Of a DNA stretch of 64,000 bases, positions 47,722 to 59,800 are shown piece by piece. The notes under the pieces were generated by a model. That model was not told the origin of the DNA and made no database searches. It saw only the letters and a program-made list of their open reading frames with translations. Each line of letters begins with the position of its first letter. The stretch's first letter is position 1. The DNA lies in assembly GCA_002104985.1 (NCBI GenBank), contig MCGO01000053.1, positions 124,001-188,000 of the forward strand. Reading direction: 5' to 3'. The translations under genes and the position numbers were made by a program. The stretch is from Rhizoclosmatium globosum (lineage: Eukaryota; Chytridiomycota; Chytridiomycetes; Chytridiales; Chytriomycetaceae).

Positions 47722-50700
47722 ATGGCTCTCCGCAGCAGAAAGCTAGACTTCAAGCGCCGGTTCCAGGTGTTCCGCTGGACGGAGGCCCTAGACCTGGACG
47801 AGTCTGTGTCGCTGGGCAGGGGTGTTCCGGTCATTAAAACGGGTGTGGACAAGGAAGAAGAAGACGTGAGTGTCTTTCTTTGGGTCCTGTTCTTCGAACC
47901 CCACCCTTGACCCTTCCACGTCATTGCTCACCAACCCTCTTTTGCAAAATAATAGGAACATCACTTGCAAGCTGCTCTTAATGCTAATCAGGCTGGTGTT
48001 GCGTCTAAGCAAACTGTCTCTATTCCTGTTCCTGATGCCTCGCCCGCTTCGTTGACTACGAGAAATATTATACCCACACTTATGTGATCCCGAAACAATA
48101 TGTCAAGTTTAGTGCACAGATGGATGATTATGTCGGATGTCCCTACTGCCTGGACGAAATCGACGACGCGTTTTTGAAAGAGTGGAAGGAAGATTGCATG
48201 AAACGAGGTGGAGATGCCATCGTTGAGGAAGAATGGCTAGACGAGGACGCGTTCGAAATTTGTATGAGCGTGTTGGAACGGTTTGGGAGTGAAAGGGTAT
48301 GTCTCCCATATTCCTTGCCTTTCAACAACATAGGTCTGATTCCTAAACACATAGTTACCAACTGATACCCCCGCTGCCACCGAGGCAATATCCTTCTTTC
48401 TCGCAAATGAACCCACCTTGACATACCATCCTCAAACATTTGAAAAAGTATTCAACCACTGGTGTTTCCGTCGTTTCTCCGCCCCTCGTATCCAAGTTAC
48501 AAACATGAACCCTGGCCGCCCGATTGCACCTCCCCTTCGAGTCGACGATGTGACACATAACCCCAAAGCCGATGACGCCGACCCATACATTTGTTTCCGA
48601 AAACGAGATATCCGACCGCAACGAAAACACACTAAACGTGTGGACATGGCGAGTCTAGATAAACTCAAGAAACTGCATCAAGACCTGGTGCAGGTCCGGC
48701 TACTCCTGGATCAGATATCGGCTCGAGAAGAGACACGGAGAGAACTGTTAACAATGGATGCTGCCTTCTTCGAGAAACGGTGTCTTGTTAGGAGGCTAAA
48801 GAGGACATTTGGAGTTGCGGAGGGAGATGAGAACCGGAAAAAGAAGAAGCAGAAGTTGGAGGAGACTGGAATCATTCGGCCGTCTTCCATCAAAATCAAA
48901 CTACGAAATCCGAGTATGGAGAATGTGGATGGCGGTGTGAGCTTGAAGTCGCCCACAGACCCTATTTCCGAAGAAGCCAAATTGTTAGAGCAGGTGAAGC
49001 GAAAGAAAGCGGAAGATGAAGCGGCTGGGTATATGGATTTGACAGAGGTGGGGTTATTTGCAACTAGTGTAATTGGTATTCTAACAAATCCCGCAGGATC
49101 CTTATATTCCACCTTCACATCGAGGTGCAAAGTTTTGGGAGAGAAGGCTGCCAGCGCTTTTGTTACCGACTGCACTTCCATCGTCAACCCCACAAAATCC
49201 TCAGCACGAGCCTTCCACGTCTTCAATAATACCGCACCCTGCTTCAGCTTCTAATTCGACATCGTATCCTTATACTTCCGCAAAACCACCCTCCTCTTAT
49301 ATTCCTTATGCTCGACGACGAATTGGGCGAGGTGGACGATTATGTTTTGACCGCCGGTTTGATTTGATTGAACCACGACCGAAAACTCGGTCTGTTGGTA
49401 AAGCGGATGAAATCGACAAAAGTATGCAGTGGCAATATGATACCCCGTACGACAATGAATTCCAAGACACAGTTGTGGAAATGGAAGATACTGTCCAGTA
49501 CGTTTCCCTTCTTTCCTATTCCTTTCTTTCTTTAATTTTTAAGCTCACCAAATTATCCTTTTGATAGCAATATTGCATTCCGGTCCTTTTATTTATCAAC
49601 CAATTCGGACGACATTAATCACTTCATTACGAAACCCACATATCCTGACCAAATCAACCCGAAACCGTCATCAGATCCACTCGCAAATCGTGCACCGATA
49701 CCTGCTTATGAAGTTGTACGGACGTTGCCTACTGCGGCCCAACCTCCAGCTGGAGCACCTTCGGATCCGAATGTAGCGGCAGCGGCAACTACTGCAGCTG
49801 CTGCGCCTACACCTGCTGCCCCCGCCGCTCCGCCCAAGAAGAAAGCTGCTGCACCTAAAGCACCGAAGAAACCCCCTCCAGTGTTGGATGAAAAGCAGCA
49901 ACGACTAAAAAATCTGTTGGAAACATCAAAAACTGCCGCACAGCAGAATCAGCAGAAAGCTGCAGCTGCTGGTGCAGCTGGCACTCAACCTACACCGGCT
50001 GCAGCTGCTGGTGCAGCGACTGGAGTTGTTATGAATGGATCAATGTCCCCAGCTCCAGTAGTTGCAACACCGTCAAATATGATGGCTGCGGCTGGAGCCG
50101 GAGCTGGTGTCAACAGTCCCACAGCACAGCAGCAATTATTGATGCAACAGCAGTTCCTCTTCCGTCAACAACTCGCCGCGGCACAAGCCGCAGCAGCAGC
50201 AGGAGCAAATGCCGGTGCAGGCGCAACACCCCAACCTGTCAACGGAGCCGCAACTCCAGCAGCCGTGCGACCGAACGGCGGTGTCCTTCCAAACCAAATG
50301 CAACTGATGCTCATGATGCAACAACTCCAAGCACAAATGGCCGCCGCTCCTCAACCCATGACCCCTCAAATGCAACAAAACTTTTTCATGCAGCAGCACC
50401 GAATCCGGCTCGCAATGCAAGCACAGCATCAGCAGCAACAAGCCCAACAAGGCGCAGCAGCCGGTATGATTGGCGCAAACGCAGGGGGCGGCGGCGCTGC
50501 AGGAGCTGCTGGTGGTGGTGGAGCTGGAGGCGGCAATGTAATGGCGACACCGAACGGAAACGGGACGTTCACGTTAACAAATGGACAGATTGTCACGGGT
50601 CCACAGTTGCAGCAGTTACAATACCAAATGATTATGCGACAAAAGATGTTTGCAGCACAAGCACAAGCCATGGCGCAAGCCCAGCAGTTACAAATGCAGC

Positions 50701-50798
50701 AACAGCAGCAACAGATGCAGCAGGGACAAGGACAAGATGGCGGAAACGGTGGTGGTGGTGGCGGGGACGGGGAGATGTTGAATGCGTTGAATGGTTGA
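47722..50798 (+). CDS. EPL1: Enhancer of polycomb-like protein (NuA4 subunit EPL1)
   Basis: Scaffold of the NuA4/piccolo histone acetyltransferase that anchors Esa1 and Yng2. N-terminal EPcA region: MALRSRKLDFKRRFQVFRWT, then LGRGVPVIKTGVDKEEEDEH and, after an intron, HLQAALNANQAG. It continues YVKFSAQMDDYVGCPYCLDE, then FEKVFNHWCFRRFSAPRIQV, RPQRKHTKRVDMASLDKLKK and FEKRCLVRRLKRTF. The long C-terminal tail (about 49700-50798) is Ala/Gln/Pro/Gly-rich low complexity, typical of fungal EPL1 tails. Introns at about 47866-47955, 48299-48353, 49048-49099 and 49500-49567. A missing C at 48043-48045 interrupts the exon that would give PRFVDYEKYY. A second frame change is likely near 49150-49160. Confidence 0.9.
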
Positions 50799-51164
50799 AA
50801 TTTGTGTGCCTTTTTATATGTTTTGACGTTTGTGTATATGGGCCCTTTTCGCGCGCCTGCCGTCTTTTCCGTTGTTTTTTTGTGTAGTATTTGTGTGTTT
50901 TTGCTTTTGTGTGTGTGTGATATTATTTGGAATGTTGAGGAATACTGTATTATTTGCTGCTACATTGATTATTTATCATTGATTTGAAACAAGAAGAGGG
51001 TGGATGTAGGAATGAGACAGCAGGTTTCGTGGGGAAAGGTGGGGTGGATGGATGAATGTGATAGCAGGTTGGGGTGGATGTGATGGTTGAAAATTACTTC
51101 AAAAAGGGGCAGCTTGGTCAGCCAAAAACCATCCTACTCATAGTTACACACACAGTCAACAAGA
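50799..51164. other. Intergenic region between EPL1 and the flavin monooxygenase gene
   Basis: About 365 bp. It is T/G-rich directly after EPL1 with no AATAAA in a convincing place. It contains two short GGGGTGGATG-type words at about 51041 and 51070. No gene is visible. Confidence 0.4.
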
Positions 51165-53278
51165 ATGATAGGATCCAACGCTCAGTTCTCTGCGGCCTTT
51201 GAAAAGTTTCTCGTCGATGAAGAAGTGACATCGATCATGGCCTCGTTTGACGCCGTGAAAGCATGTCTCCCACTAGACGATCACCAGCCTTATTCGTACA
51301 AAGTGTTCCGCGACTTTGCACTTCCGCTTCTTTCGTACAAGCGGAAGTCGCTGATTGGTGCGTTTGACTGCAAAATCACAGCCAGTGATCCCGTTGAAAG
51401 CTTCCTTCCGAAAAGGTGGTGGTCATTTCAGGTGCTGGTCCCGTTGGCCTCCGTGCTGCTGTCGAGGCAAAGTTGACTGGATTCAGAGTTATCATTGTTG
51501 AGCTCCGTGGAGAGTTCTCCAGACACAATGTAATCAAGACATGTGAGTTGCTTGTTGTTTCTAAGTTAAGCTTTACTCCACTAACGTAAGGTTTCGCATA
51601 AAAAGGGAACTACACAATCGCGGATTTAATGTCTCTCGGTCTCTCTCACTATTACCCGCAATTCTCTGCACATGGAAACACGTTGCACCTCGGAATCAAG
51701 GAAATCCAAATGTGTCTCCTAAAGGCCGCCTTAATCCTCGGTGTCGAAGTGCAATACCAAGTCGGAGTCTGTGGGATCGTTGATCCAGCCACAGGGATCA
51801 CGGGTGGGAAGTGGGCGGCTTGGACGCTCCCTGCTTCCGAAGCGCGTTTGAGACTGAAGAAACGTGCTGAATTGGACGGACTTTCCACGGAAGAGGTTGC
51901 ACCGGAGTTGGCGTTACAGCCTGGAGAGCAGGATTTATCGAGACTCAGAAAAAGAATCGGGTGGATTATTTTGAGTCTGCTTGTTCGGAGGATGGAGCTG
52001 TTGTTCGGACTCTTGATAAGGAGGAGGGTGAGAATTGAGCCCAGTTCAATTGCAGCATAATTTAGACGTTGACTATCTTTCTGGAATTGGGGCTGAGGGG
52101 TCTAAGGCTTCGTTGATTCCTTTCGACTACTTTTTCGTCGCTGAGGGAGAGTCTTCGCGTTTGATTCGTCATTTGGGATTTGACAGAAAAGTGTGGAAGT
52201 TTGCAAACATGATTGGTGAGTTTATTCTGGTTGTTCGATGAAAATTAACTTCTGAATTTGTTTAGGAATTGTTGTCAACTTTGACATTACTCCGTCCGAA
52301 CTCAAATCCGCCATGTCCGCTGAACGCAGCATTCCAGAATTCCTGGTAACAAGAGCCGCAGCCACATGGAAAAGTGGACCCCTCGGAAAACTCGACAAAC
52401 TCGGCTACGAGCTTGAAAACATGGAATACATGCGCTCCTTCAAAACCCACTTCTTTGTCGTCACAATCAAGAAGAACACCTTAAAGTCAAGCGGAATCGT
52501 CAAGGAAGACAAATCCTCAATCAAAGAACTCCTCGACTACACGAACCTCGACATCCAAAAACTCGAATCCTTCGCGCGAGACCTCGGAAACGTTGCGGGA
52601 GTCCCACAGACCTGCCCCCTCAGCAAGAAACACGGCGTCCAAATCTTTGACTTCAGTTGTAAGGGACAATGCACAAGCACACTCCGGAAATTCACAAGCA
52701 GAGACCCTTCCTTCCCGGAAACGTTAATCCTTCCTATCGGAGACGCTCTCCAAAACCCATACTGGCCCTACGGTCTCGGCGTAAACCGCGGCTTCCACTC
52801 CGCGTTCGACGCCGTCCACGCAATCCACATTGCCGAAACCCAGTCATTCGACACAGCACTCTTTGAACGTATAACAGCGTTCCGCGCAATGGAATGGTAC
52901 CCGCTCCAAGAAGCCTGTCTCATTGCCCCAGTCCCCTCCAAACCCGGAATCAAAACCGCAGGTGCTGTAACTGCGACGGAACATAACTGGACAATTGATC
53001 CGTTGACACGGTACAATAAGATTGTATTCAAGGGAATCCATTTCAGTGACATTCAGACGGGAAGTATGCCGACGCTTCCAAAGCGTGTCAGGAAGTTTTG
53101 GGGATTTCAGTGGAATACCGGTGGATCTGGGGTTGAAGGGGAGAAGGAGACGGATGAGGCTGTGTTGTACCCTGAGGATCAGATTGAGGCTACAGTGAGT
53201 AGGTTGGCTTTGACAGCTGCTGAGCTTGCTCAGAAACCAGCAACTCAACATACAGTTCCATCCCCCGGTAATTTTTAA
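51165..53278 (+). CDS. MICAL-like FAD-dependent monooxygenase (catalytic domain only)
   Basis: Group A-type flavin monooxygenase most similar in pattern to the catalytic domain of MICAL proteins, which oxidise actin methionines. Start at 51165 (MIGSNAQFSAAFEKFL). The FAD dinucleotide motif is GAGPVGLRAAVEAKLTGFRV, then EFSRHNVIKTWNYTIADLMS across an intron at 51544-51603 and LHLGIKEIQMCLLKAALILG. The second flavin motif region is PFDYFFVAEGESSRLIRHLG. The third is LPIGDALQNPYWPYGLGVNR followed by GFHSAFDAVHAI, and later DPLTRYNKIVF. Other MICAL-like text: KLGYELENMEYMRSFKTHFF. No calponin-homology or LIM domain follows; the tail is short and acidic. One base is missing at each of two A runs (51411-51414, 51949-51953). 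Substrate unknown. Confidence 0.82.
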
Positions 53279-53358
53279 AAGCTATTCATGGACATAGATG
53301 ATGGAGAGACACACACAGAGAGAGAAATAAAACCCTATACAGTATATATAAATTAATT

Positions 53359-55381
53359 TCATTCCATCCAAGTCGTAACCTTCAACCGACACTCCCCCAA
53401 AGCCTTCTGCTCCTCAACCAACTTCCTCACCGTCTTCTTCTTAAACAGTCCCCACGCATGCCGCTCCAAATAAAGCTCCTGCATCTTCCCAACCCCAGTC
53501 CTCCCAAAAAACTCATACAGAGATTTATACCGCCTCGCGATATCCTCCAACACATCAGGACACCCTCGGATCTCTTTCGCGAATGTATATTTACTCAGCT
53601 TGATGTATTTCATGCGCGTGTGGGATTTGAGGGTGAAGGGTGATTTTGTGGCGACGGTGATGTCAAAGAAGGTTTTGAGGGTCGCGATTTGGGAGGGGTT
53701 CCCGCCTGTGGAGAGGGAGGCGGCTGCGCCGTAGTATTCGCCGGGTGTGGAGGTTGTTACTTGGACGAGTTCGGGGGTTACGGTGTATCCGAAGGGGGCG
53801 TCGATGGTGGGTGGGAGTGGGTATGGGTAGAGTTTGAAGGTTGTTCCCTTTTTTGTGAGTTTTACTTTTGCGAGGTGGATGCATTTGAGGATTTTGGCTT
53901 CGCCTTCGCTGTAGCAGAGAAAAATTAGGTTGTGATGTTTTGGCCAGATTGAAGGGGGGAGAAAATGTAATCTTACCATAATAAGTAGATACAATTCGGA
54001 ACATCACCTTCATTCAAAATAACTTTATCAGGTTTGACTTCAACAGTCTCAGCCGTCAACGCCAGATTCTCAATCGCTTCTTGACCCAATTGCGCGAAAA
54101 ACGGATGCTTGGAGATAAACCCTTTTCGGGTCTGATATTCTTGAAACGTTTCGCGCTTGAGAACCGTTTCAAAGTCATCGCGATTGAGCCAAGAAGCTCG
54201 ACATTGGAATTGGAAATAACAGTCGCTGAACGGTGAGAGTCGTCGAGGAGGAGCGCAAGTTCTCCGAATACCATTCCTGGCTGCATTTGCTTTAAGCAGA
54301 ATTGTTTTCCTTCAATGAATTTGTATACGTCTAGGGTTCCCGATAGAATGTAATAGTAATTATTCGCAACATGTCCCTGATATGATTATGTGAACACTTA
54401 CAAGAACACATCCAAACAAATAAAAAACTCACTTCTTTGATAATAGTCCTCCCAGGTCCAAACCGACTATACCCAATCACCCTCGCCAACCCAGACCGAA
54501 CCGCCAAAGGATACGCCGCAAACCCCGGCAGAGCACCGACCAAAATCTCCAAAAGCTTAAAATCCTCATCCCCTCTCATCTCCGGAATCTTGATCACAGC
54601 CGCCATAATCCGTTCACTCCCCAACGGCTTCTGCTCAACCTTAAAGCTCTGCGGATCGAATCCCAACACCAGGTTCGTCCTGTTCATTCCACCTGCGCCG
54701 ACAGGGTTGACAAGGTTCCCAGTGGGGAGACTGACGTTCTCGAATTCCGTCAAGTTTTTACGCGCGTTTGTTGCTTTTACCATTAGTTTTACTTTGTGGA
54801 GGACCCAGGACCATCTTTTGCGTGCTTGGAACCGTTTTGCGGCTGTTGAGGTTGTGGTGTTTGTTGTGGTGGTGATGCTGAGGCGTTTTGTCATTGTTGC
54901 GATCAAGTGGTCGTGGCGGGAAATAGTTTGAGCGATTGACTCGATTGAGGAGGTTGTTGAATCTGAGGTTGAGTAGGAATCGAGTGTGAGGGGGGATGGA
55001 TTTGTTGTTGTTTGTTGTTGTTTTTGTGTTGCTAGATTTGGGAGGCTTGAATTGTGGAGACTTGAGCGTTTCTTTTGGGATTGGATTGATTGAGTTGTTT
55101 GCGACTGAGTTGGCGTTGATGGCGGGTCTGGTCCTGACTTTGCGCCGGTTCGACAAGAATCATTTTAGAACGAGTTGTGTGGATTGTTGGCGTGGAAGAA
55201 CCCGTCAAAGAAGAGAGACTGGTCATGAACTGAGATGGTTGGCGCGAGGAAGAACCTGGTTTCGATGTGATGGTTTAGTTGGATCTGATAAGAGTCCTTT
55301 CCACTAAGAAGACTAGTCAGATGATATACCCTTCTTTAAAAGACTCTTGAGCGAGGGTGACGAAGTGCGTGGTGTGTCCAT
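53359..55381 (-). CDS. CNBD2-like cyclic-nucleotide-binding protein, copy 4 (opposite strand)
   Basis: Fourth family member, 10 kb from the tandem trio and on the other strand. The N-terminus is uncertain, probably MDTPRTSSPSLKSLL at 55381, followed by low-complexity Asn/Ser/Thr text. The basic helix RKRWSWVLHKVKLMVKATNA, the bundle EMRGDEDFKLLEILVGALPG and the CNB domain match the other copies: GYSRFGPGRTIIKE, intron at about 54432-54376, NYYYILSGTLDVYKF, and cassette FGELALLLDDSHRSATVI with Arg. The C-terminal half has PLPPTIDAPFGYTVTPEL and EYYGAAASLSTGGNPSQI, ending at 53359. A missing base at about 54191 (A2 on the plus strand) breaks LWLNRDDF. Another intron lies near 53980-53910. Confidence 0.8.
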
Positions 55382-55576
55382 CGCGTTCCTTTCTTTGTCC
55401 GAATACACAATGAAAAAGAAAGAATAAACAGGAATTAACTAAATCTCCACATTGAACGAACATGATAACGTTTATTAGATTAATAAAATTGATAGTAAGG
55501 GGGATATCAGATACACAAAGGAAAAAAGAACGAACGAAATGACAAAATGGGGGGACAGATTACATTAGAAAGCGAG

Positions 55577-56710
55577 TTACTTGGTGAGATCATCAACAGA
55601 CAGTCCAGAACCTTCTAGCTTCTTTCTTTCACTTGGAAGAAGCAAACGACCTCCTTCTCCAACAAGCAAAGAGCTGACATCCGGGTATCCGTCACCTAGC
55701 TGCACAGCCAAAACAGACTTTTCCGCCTCCTCCAACAATTTCTTGGAAACACCCAATGGCGGAACCGGAGACATTGCAGAAGAAATGACAGGAGGACGAT
55801 ACTCAATGGACGGGTTACTCGAAATCGTCGCAGGAGACAACGCGGACGCAACTGAAATGCCAAGTCCACTACTTTTCATCAAGGGCTGAGGATTCCCACG
55901 CCCTTGTTCTTCCAATAAAGCGTAATATTCTTGTTCAATCTTGGTATCGGCCGTCTGGAATGAGTTCAAGGATTGAGTATCGCTGCCACTGTACAAGCTT
56001 GTTTCTGTTGTATCAGGGCCAATTGAACTTGCAATGCTCTTTCGCGACGGCCTTGTTGTTGTTGTAGCACCGCCTCTTGAGTCGATCGTGATGTTGCGTG
56101 AGGGAGGCTTTTGGCTCACGATGAGCGGGGAGAGAGGTGGGGTAGCTATTTGAGGAGGACCACCTCCCGCCACACCACCACCAACCACGGCGGTACTGCC
56201 ACTACTACTTCCAGCCACACCCACACCCACACTCGCAATTTGAGTGATGCGTAGTTGCTGCAGCACGGCAATCTCGTCCAAGTCCTTCTGAACCGCCAAC
56301 AGATTCGATTTCAAGTTGATGAGCGAGGCCTCGTCTGGCGCGCCGACCCAGTCCAGATCGCTGCTTCCACGTGGCTCTCTTAGTTCTCTTTGCGGCGTTG
56401 TCGGCATCGAAGCAGCAAACGAGGCAGTTGAGGCCCTGCCGCTCTTTGCGGAGTTCTTTAGTTGAGACTGAGACGGAGACTCCGCCGATTCGAGTGTGTT
56501 ACTGTTCAAAGTCGGCGATGGCGCGCCTTGGTTCTGGTTGTTGTTGTGCTTGAGTTTGTCAAAGAGGCCCTTGAGTGTCGTGCCAATGGCGATGTTGAGG
56601 CCCTTGGTCGATGACTCACTGCCACTGCCACTGCCACTGCCACTGCTTCCAACAACTCGGTCGTGGTGCCGCTCAGAGGGGCTGTCGGTCCGCTGCCCGC
56701 TTCCTTGCAT
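55577..56710 (-). CDS. Ser/Gly-rich hypothetical protein, intronless
   Basis: A single intact open frame of 377 residues, no frame break and no intron. I do not recognise a family. The protein starts MQGSGQRTDSPSERHHDR and has a Gly-Ser repeat from a CACTGC microsatellite, a short amphipathic segment (TLKGLFDKLKHN), a helix with coiled-coil character (DEASLINLKSNLLAVQKDL), long Ser/Thr/Pro-rich stretches, and a more ordered C-terminus (SKKLLEEAEKSVLAVQLGD, then LLPSERKKLEGSGLSVDDL). The composition suggests a mostly disordered regulatory protein. It is divergent, with a 177 bp gap, from G-alpha 4, so the two may share a promoter. Confidence 0.75.
   Translation of the reverse strand: MQGSGQRTDSPSERHHDRVVGSSGSGSGSGSESSTKGLNIAIGTTLKGLFDKLKHNNNQNQGAPSPTLNSNTLESAESPSQSQLKNSAKSGRASTASFAASMPTTPQRELREPRGSSDLDWVGAPDEASLINLKSNLLAVQKDLDEIAVLQQLRITQIASVGVGVAGSSSGSTAVVGGGVAGGGPPQIATPPLSPLIVSQKPPSRNITIDSRGGATTTTRPSRKSIASSIGPDTTETSLYSGSDTQSLNSFQTADTKIEQEYYALLEEQGRGNPQPLMKSSGLGISVASALSPATISSNPSIEYRPPVISSAMSPVPPLGVSKKLLEEAEKSVLAVQLGDGYPDVSSLLVGEGGRLLLPSERKKLEGSGLSVDDLTK
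56617..56646. repeat. (CACTGC)5 hexanucleotide microsatellite
   Basis: Five perfect CACTGC units. On the minus strand they lie in frame in the Ser-rich gene and encode alternating Gly and Ser, so length changes would alter the protein by two residues per unit. Confidence 0.85.
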
Positions 56711-56887
56711 CTTCTAATTGAAGTGACTTGTTGGAGATCCGACAAACAAATTTGTTTGTTTTCCCTTTTCCTTCTCTCAACCACCTTCATCAATTTTCAA
56801 TCAAGGAAAGTCTGTGATGATGCTCCTAATTTTTGAGAATCACCGTAGGGAAAAGTTATTGACAAAGAGATTTACATTCACTGAGCA

Positions 56888-59800
56888 ATGGGTTGCACTT
56901 GCTCCAGTCCCCTGGCTGAAGAAGCTGCACTCAACAGCAAGCTGATTGATAGCAACTTGAAAGATGAAAAGAAGGCCATCGAAGGGGAACACACTATCAA
57001 AATCCTGCTCTTGGGTACCTATCTCGTTGACCACACATCAATATCTAACGTTTCACTCTCTCGTAATAAGGTCCTGCAAACAGCGGAAAATCTACAATCA
57101 TGAAACAGCTGAAAATAATCTATAATATCCCGTTCACGCAAGAAGAACTTAGCATCTATAGAGCAGCTATAACTATGGATCTACTAACCAGAACACGTTC
57201 CCTCATCCTTGGTATAGACAGTTGCAAAATCCCATATGGTCTATCCGCAAACTCCCAACAGTCTGGAAGCCTGCCGAAACAAAACAAACTTGGCGGCAGT
57301 CGTCGAGAATCCAAGTCAGCAAGTCCCCCACAAGATAAACCACTAATGACTATACCCCCTGAACCCGAACCAAACGTTCGTAACCAGAGCTAAAGCGAAG
57401 CATGTCCATCCAATCAAAGAGCCGTCGACAATCTATGGTCAAAAGCCTACACCACCATCTGATAAACCCACATCGACTTCAGGATCAATCTATACTCCAC
57501 CTGCACGGCTCTTGACGACAGAAGACTTGAAGTATCTCAAAACCCTCCCGACAATAAAGTCGACCCTCCAACCACAACCGTAAACTCATCCTCCGACGAA
57601 GTGCAACTCAATCCGCGCGGATCCAATCAAAGCTCAACAGAACCTCCATAGAACGCGTACGCTCTCCCCTGCTGAATAAGCCGCTTGCAACATTGCAAAT
57701 CCTAGAACACGAAGGGGAAACAAAACATAGCGAATCAAGCACTGAAACTCAACGAGACGGTCGCATTTCAGTAGCAAGAAGTCAATCGTACAGTCCAAAC
57801 AGTTCACGCGATTTCGTGAACCAACAAATTCGAAAGTCGTCGCTTGCTAATGGGCAACTCCAACTTCGAGCTCAGAATTCCGCGGCGTTACTTGGCCCTG
57901 CTGATAGCTCGAAACAAGATATTGCGCCATCTTTGAAACGAAATGCTTCGTTCAAGAACTCTGCGACTTCGCAAGTTGGGCAGCCTGTGGCTTCCGAGGC
58001 AGAGGCTACGCTGGAAGTGATTGATAATTCAAAGAACTTGAAGAGGAGACCATCGATTCAGTCCCAGAAACGTGCATCGTTGACTGGAGTTGTTGATCAA
58101 GCAAGACGGAGACGATCTTCAGTTATTTCCCCAATGCAATCTACTACGTTGAACATTACAAGTTCTTCGAGACGAGATTCGCAAGCGCAAGAAGAAGTAC
58201 CCGTTCAAGCAGCTGCGAATTTGGTGGAACCTACTATTTCAGGGATAGCGTTAAAGCGCAGACCGTCTATTCAATCTCGAAGAACGTCGTTTCAAGATGT
58301 AATACATCAAGCTGGCGAGAGGCGAAAGTCCTCCGGTCCCAACACAAATCCTTCGTCCTTGTCAAGACCACCTTCAACAGAACCTTCACCTAGTATTAAC
58401 TATAAAGCCCCGCTTGAGTTCAACTCTGATTCAGACACTTCTTCTGTTGAAAAAAGTGTGCCAGAGGTTGGATCTGGTTCAGTACTGAAAAAACCATCCT
58501 CCATAAAATCTCCAACACAAGCTTCAATTAAAGAAGCAGCTGAGATTGACCAAAAACGTCGTCGATCCTCAACAACACAAAACCAGAAGCAACGAATATA
58601 CCACACCAACCATTCAATCAGTCGCTTTGAAACGCACAGTATCAATCCAATCCAAGAAAGCATCCGTCACAGATGTAACCCAAAAAGCATACATCCGCCG
58701 AATATCAATCGCAAGAGGAAGCGACGAAAACATGGAAGCACCCAATACCGGCCCTTTAGAACGCAAAAAGACAATCCAATCCCGTCGAGCCTCTCTAGCA
58801 AGCGTTACCGAACTAGCAAAAATCCAACGCAACGCATCCATAAAAGTAACACCCGCAACACCAGGCTCTGTCCGCCGTCGAGCTTCCGAAACAGCCCAAC
58901 ACACACCCAACCAACCACCCTCGACCCGCCTGACCTCCCCGTCCGCCGCGCCTCAATGTGCAGTCGCCAATCCCTCGCAAGCATCAAAGAATACCTTCCA
59001 ACATTCGACACAACAGTCGCAGTCCCCCAACTCGATAAATCAAAATTCAGTTCGACTATAACAAACTCATTCACAACCGCAGTACACCTCTTAACTCTCG
59101 AGAAAACGTACACGCTGTTCTCGGAGCGGAACGTCAGTGCGGACTGTGTTGATGCGATTTTAACGGTTTGTAAGGACGTGGATGGGTTGTTGGGGCGGGG
59201 TTGAAGAAACAGTTGATACAGTGTCGCGAGTAGTTGAGTTATTTCTTTTATCGTCCTTATTTTTTCTAATTTTTTATTTTTTACAGTCTTGTAAACAATA
59301 TCCGTCGAATCGTGGCGCCAGAATATATCCCCACACATGACGATATTTTGCAATCGAGTGTTCCCACGACAGGGATCCATGAAACGAAACTGAAAGTCGA
59401 TGGTGTGACTGTCCAGCTACTCGACGTTGGGGGTCAAAAGAGCGAGAGGTTGAAATGGGCGAGTCATTTCGACACTGTCCAAGCCGTGTTTTTCGTTGTG
59501 GATGTAGGAGCGTTTGATGAAACTGTTGAGGACGATGGGACGGCGAATCAACGTGAGTTTTTCGAGTGTAACTAAAAGAAGTATGGTTTAATTCTTGGTA
59601 GTCGTTGACGCGATCAATTGTTTGGACGACGATTCAACACAACGCGTTCAAAACTGTGCCGATAGTCTTGTTGGCTAACAAAATCGATGTGTTGAAAGAG
59701 AAGTGGAGAGTAAGAATATCGCGACAGTGTTTCCGGAGTTTAAAGTTCACTCCATTGGTTTGGTTCACAATGATTACTAACATTACAAATAGGGCCACAG

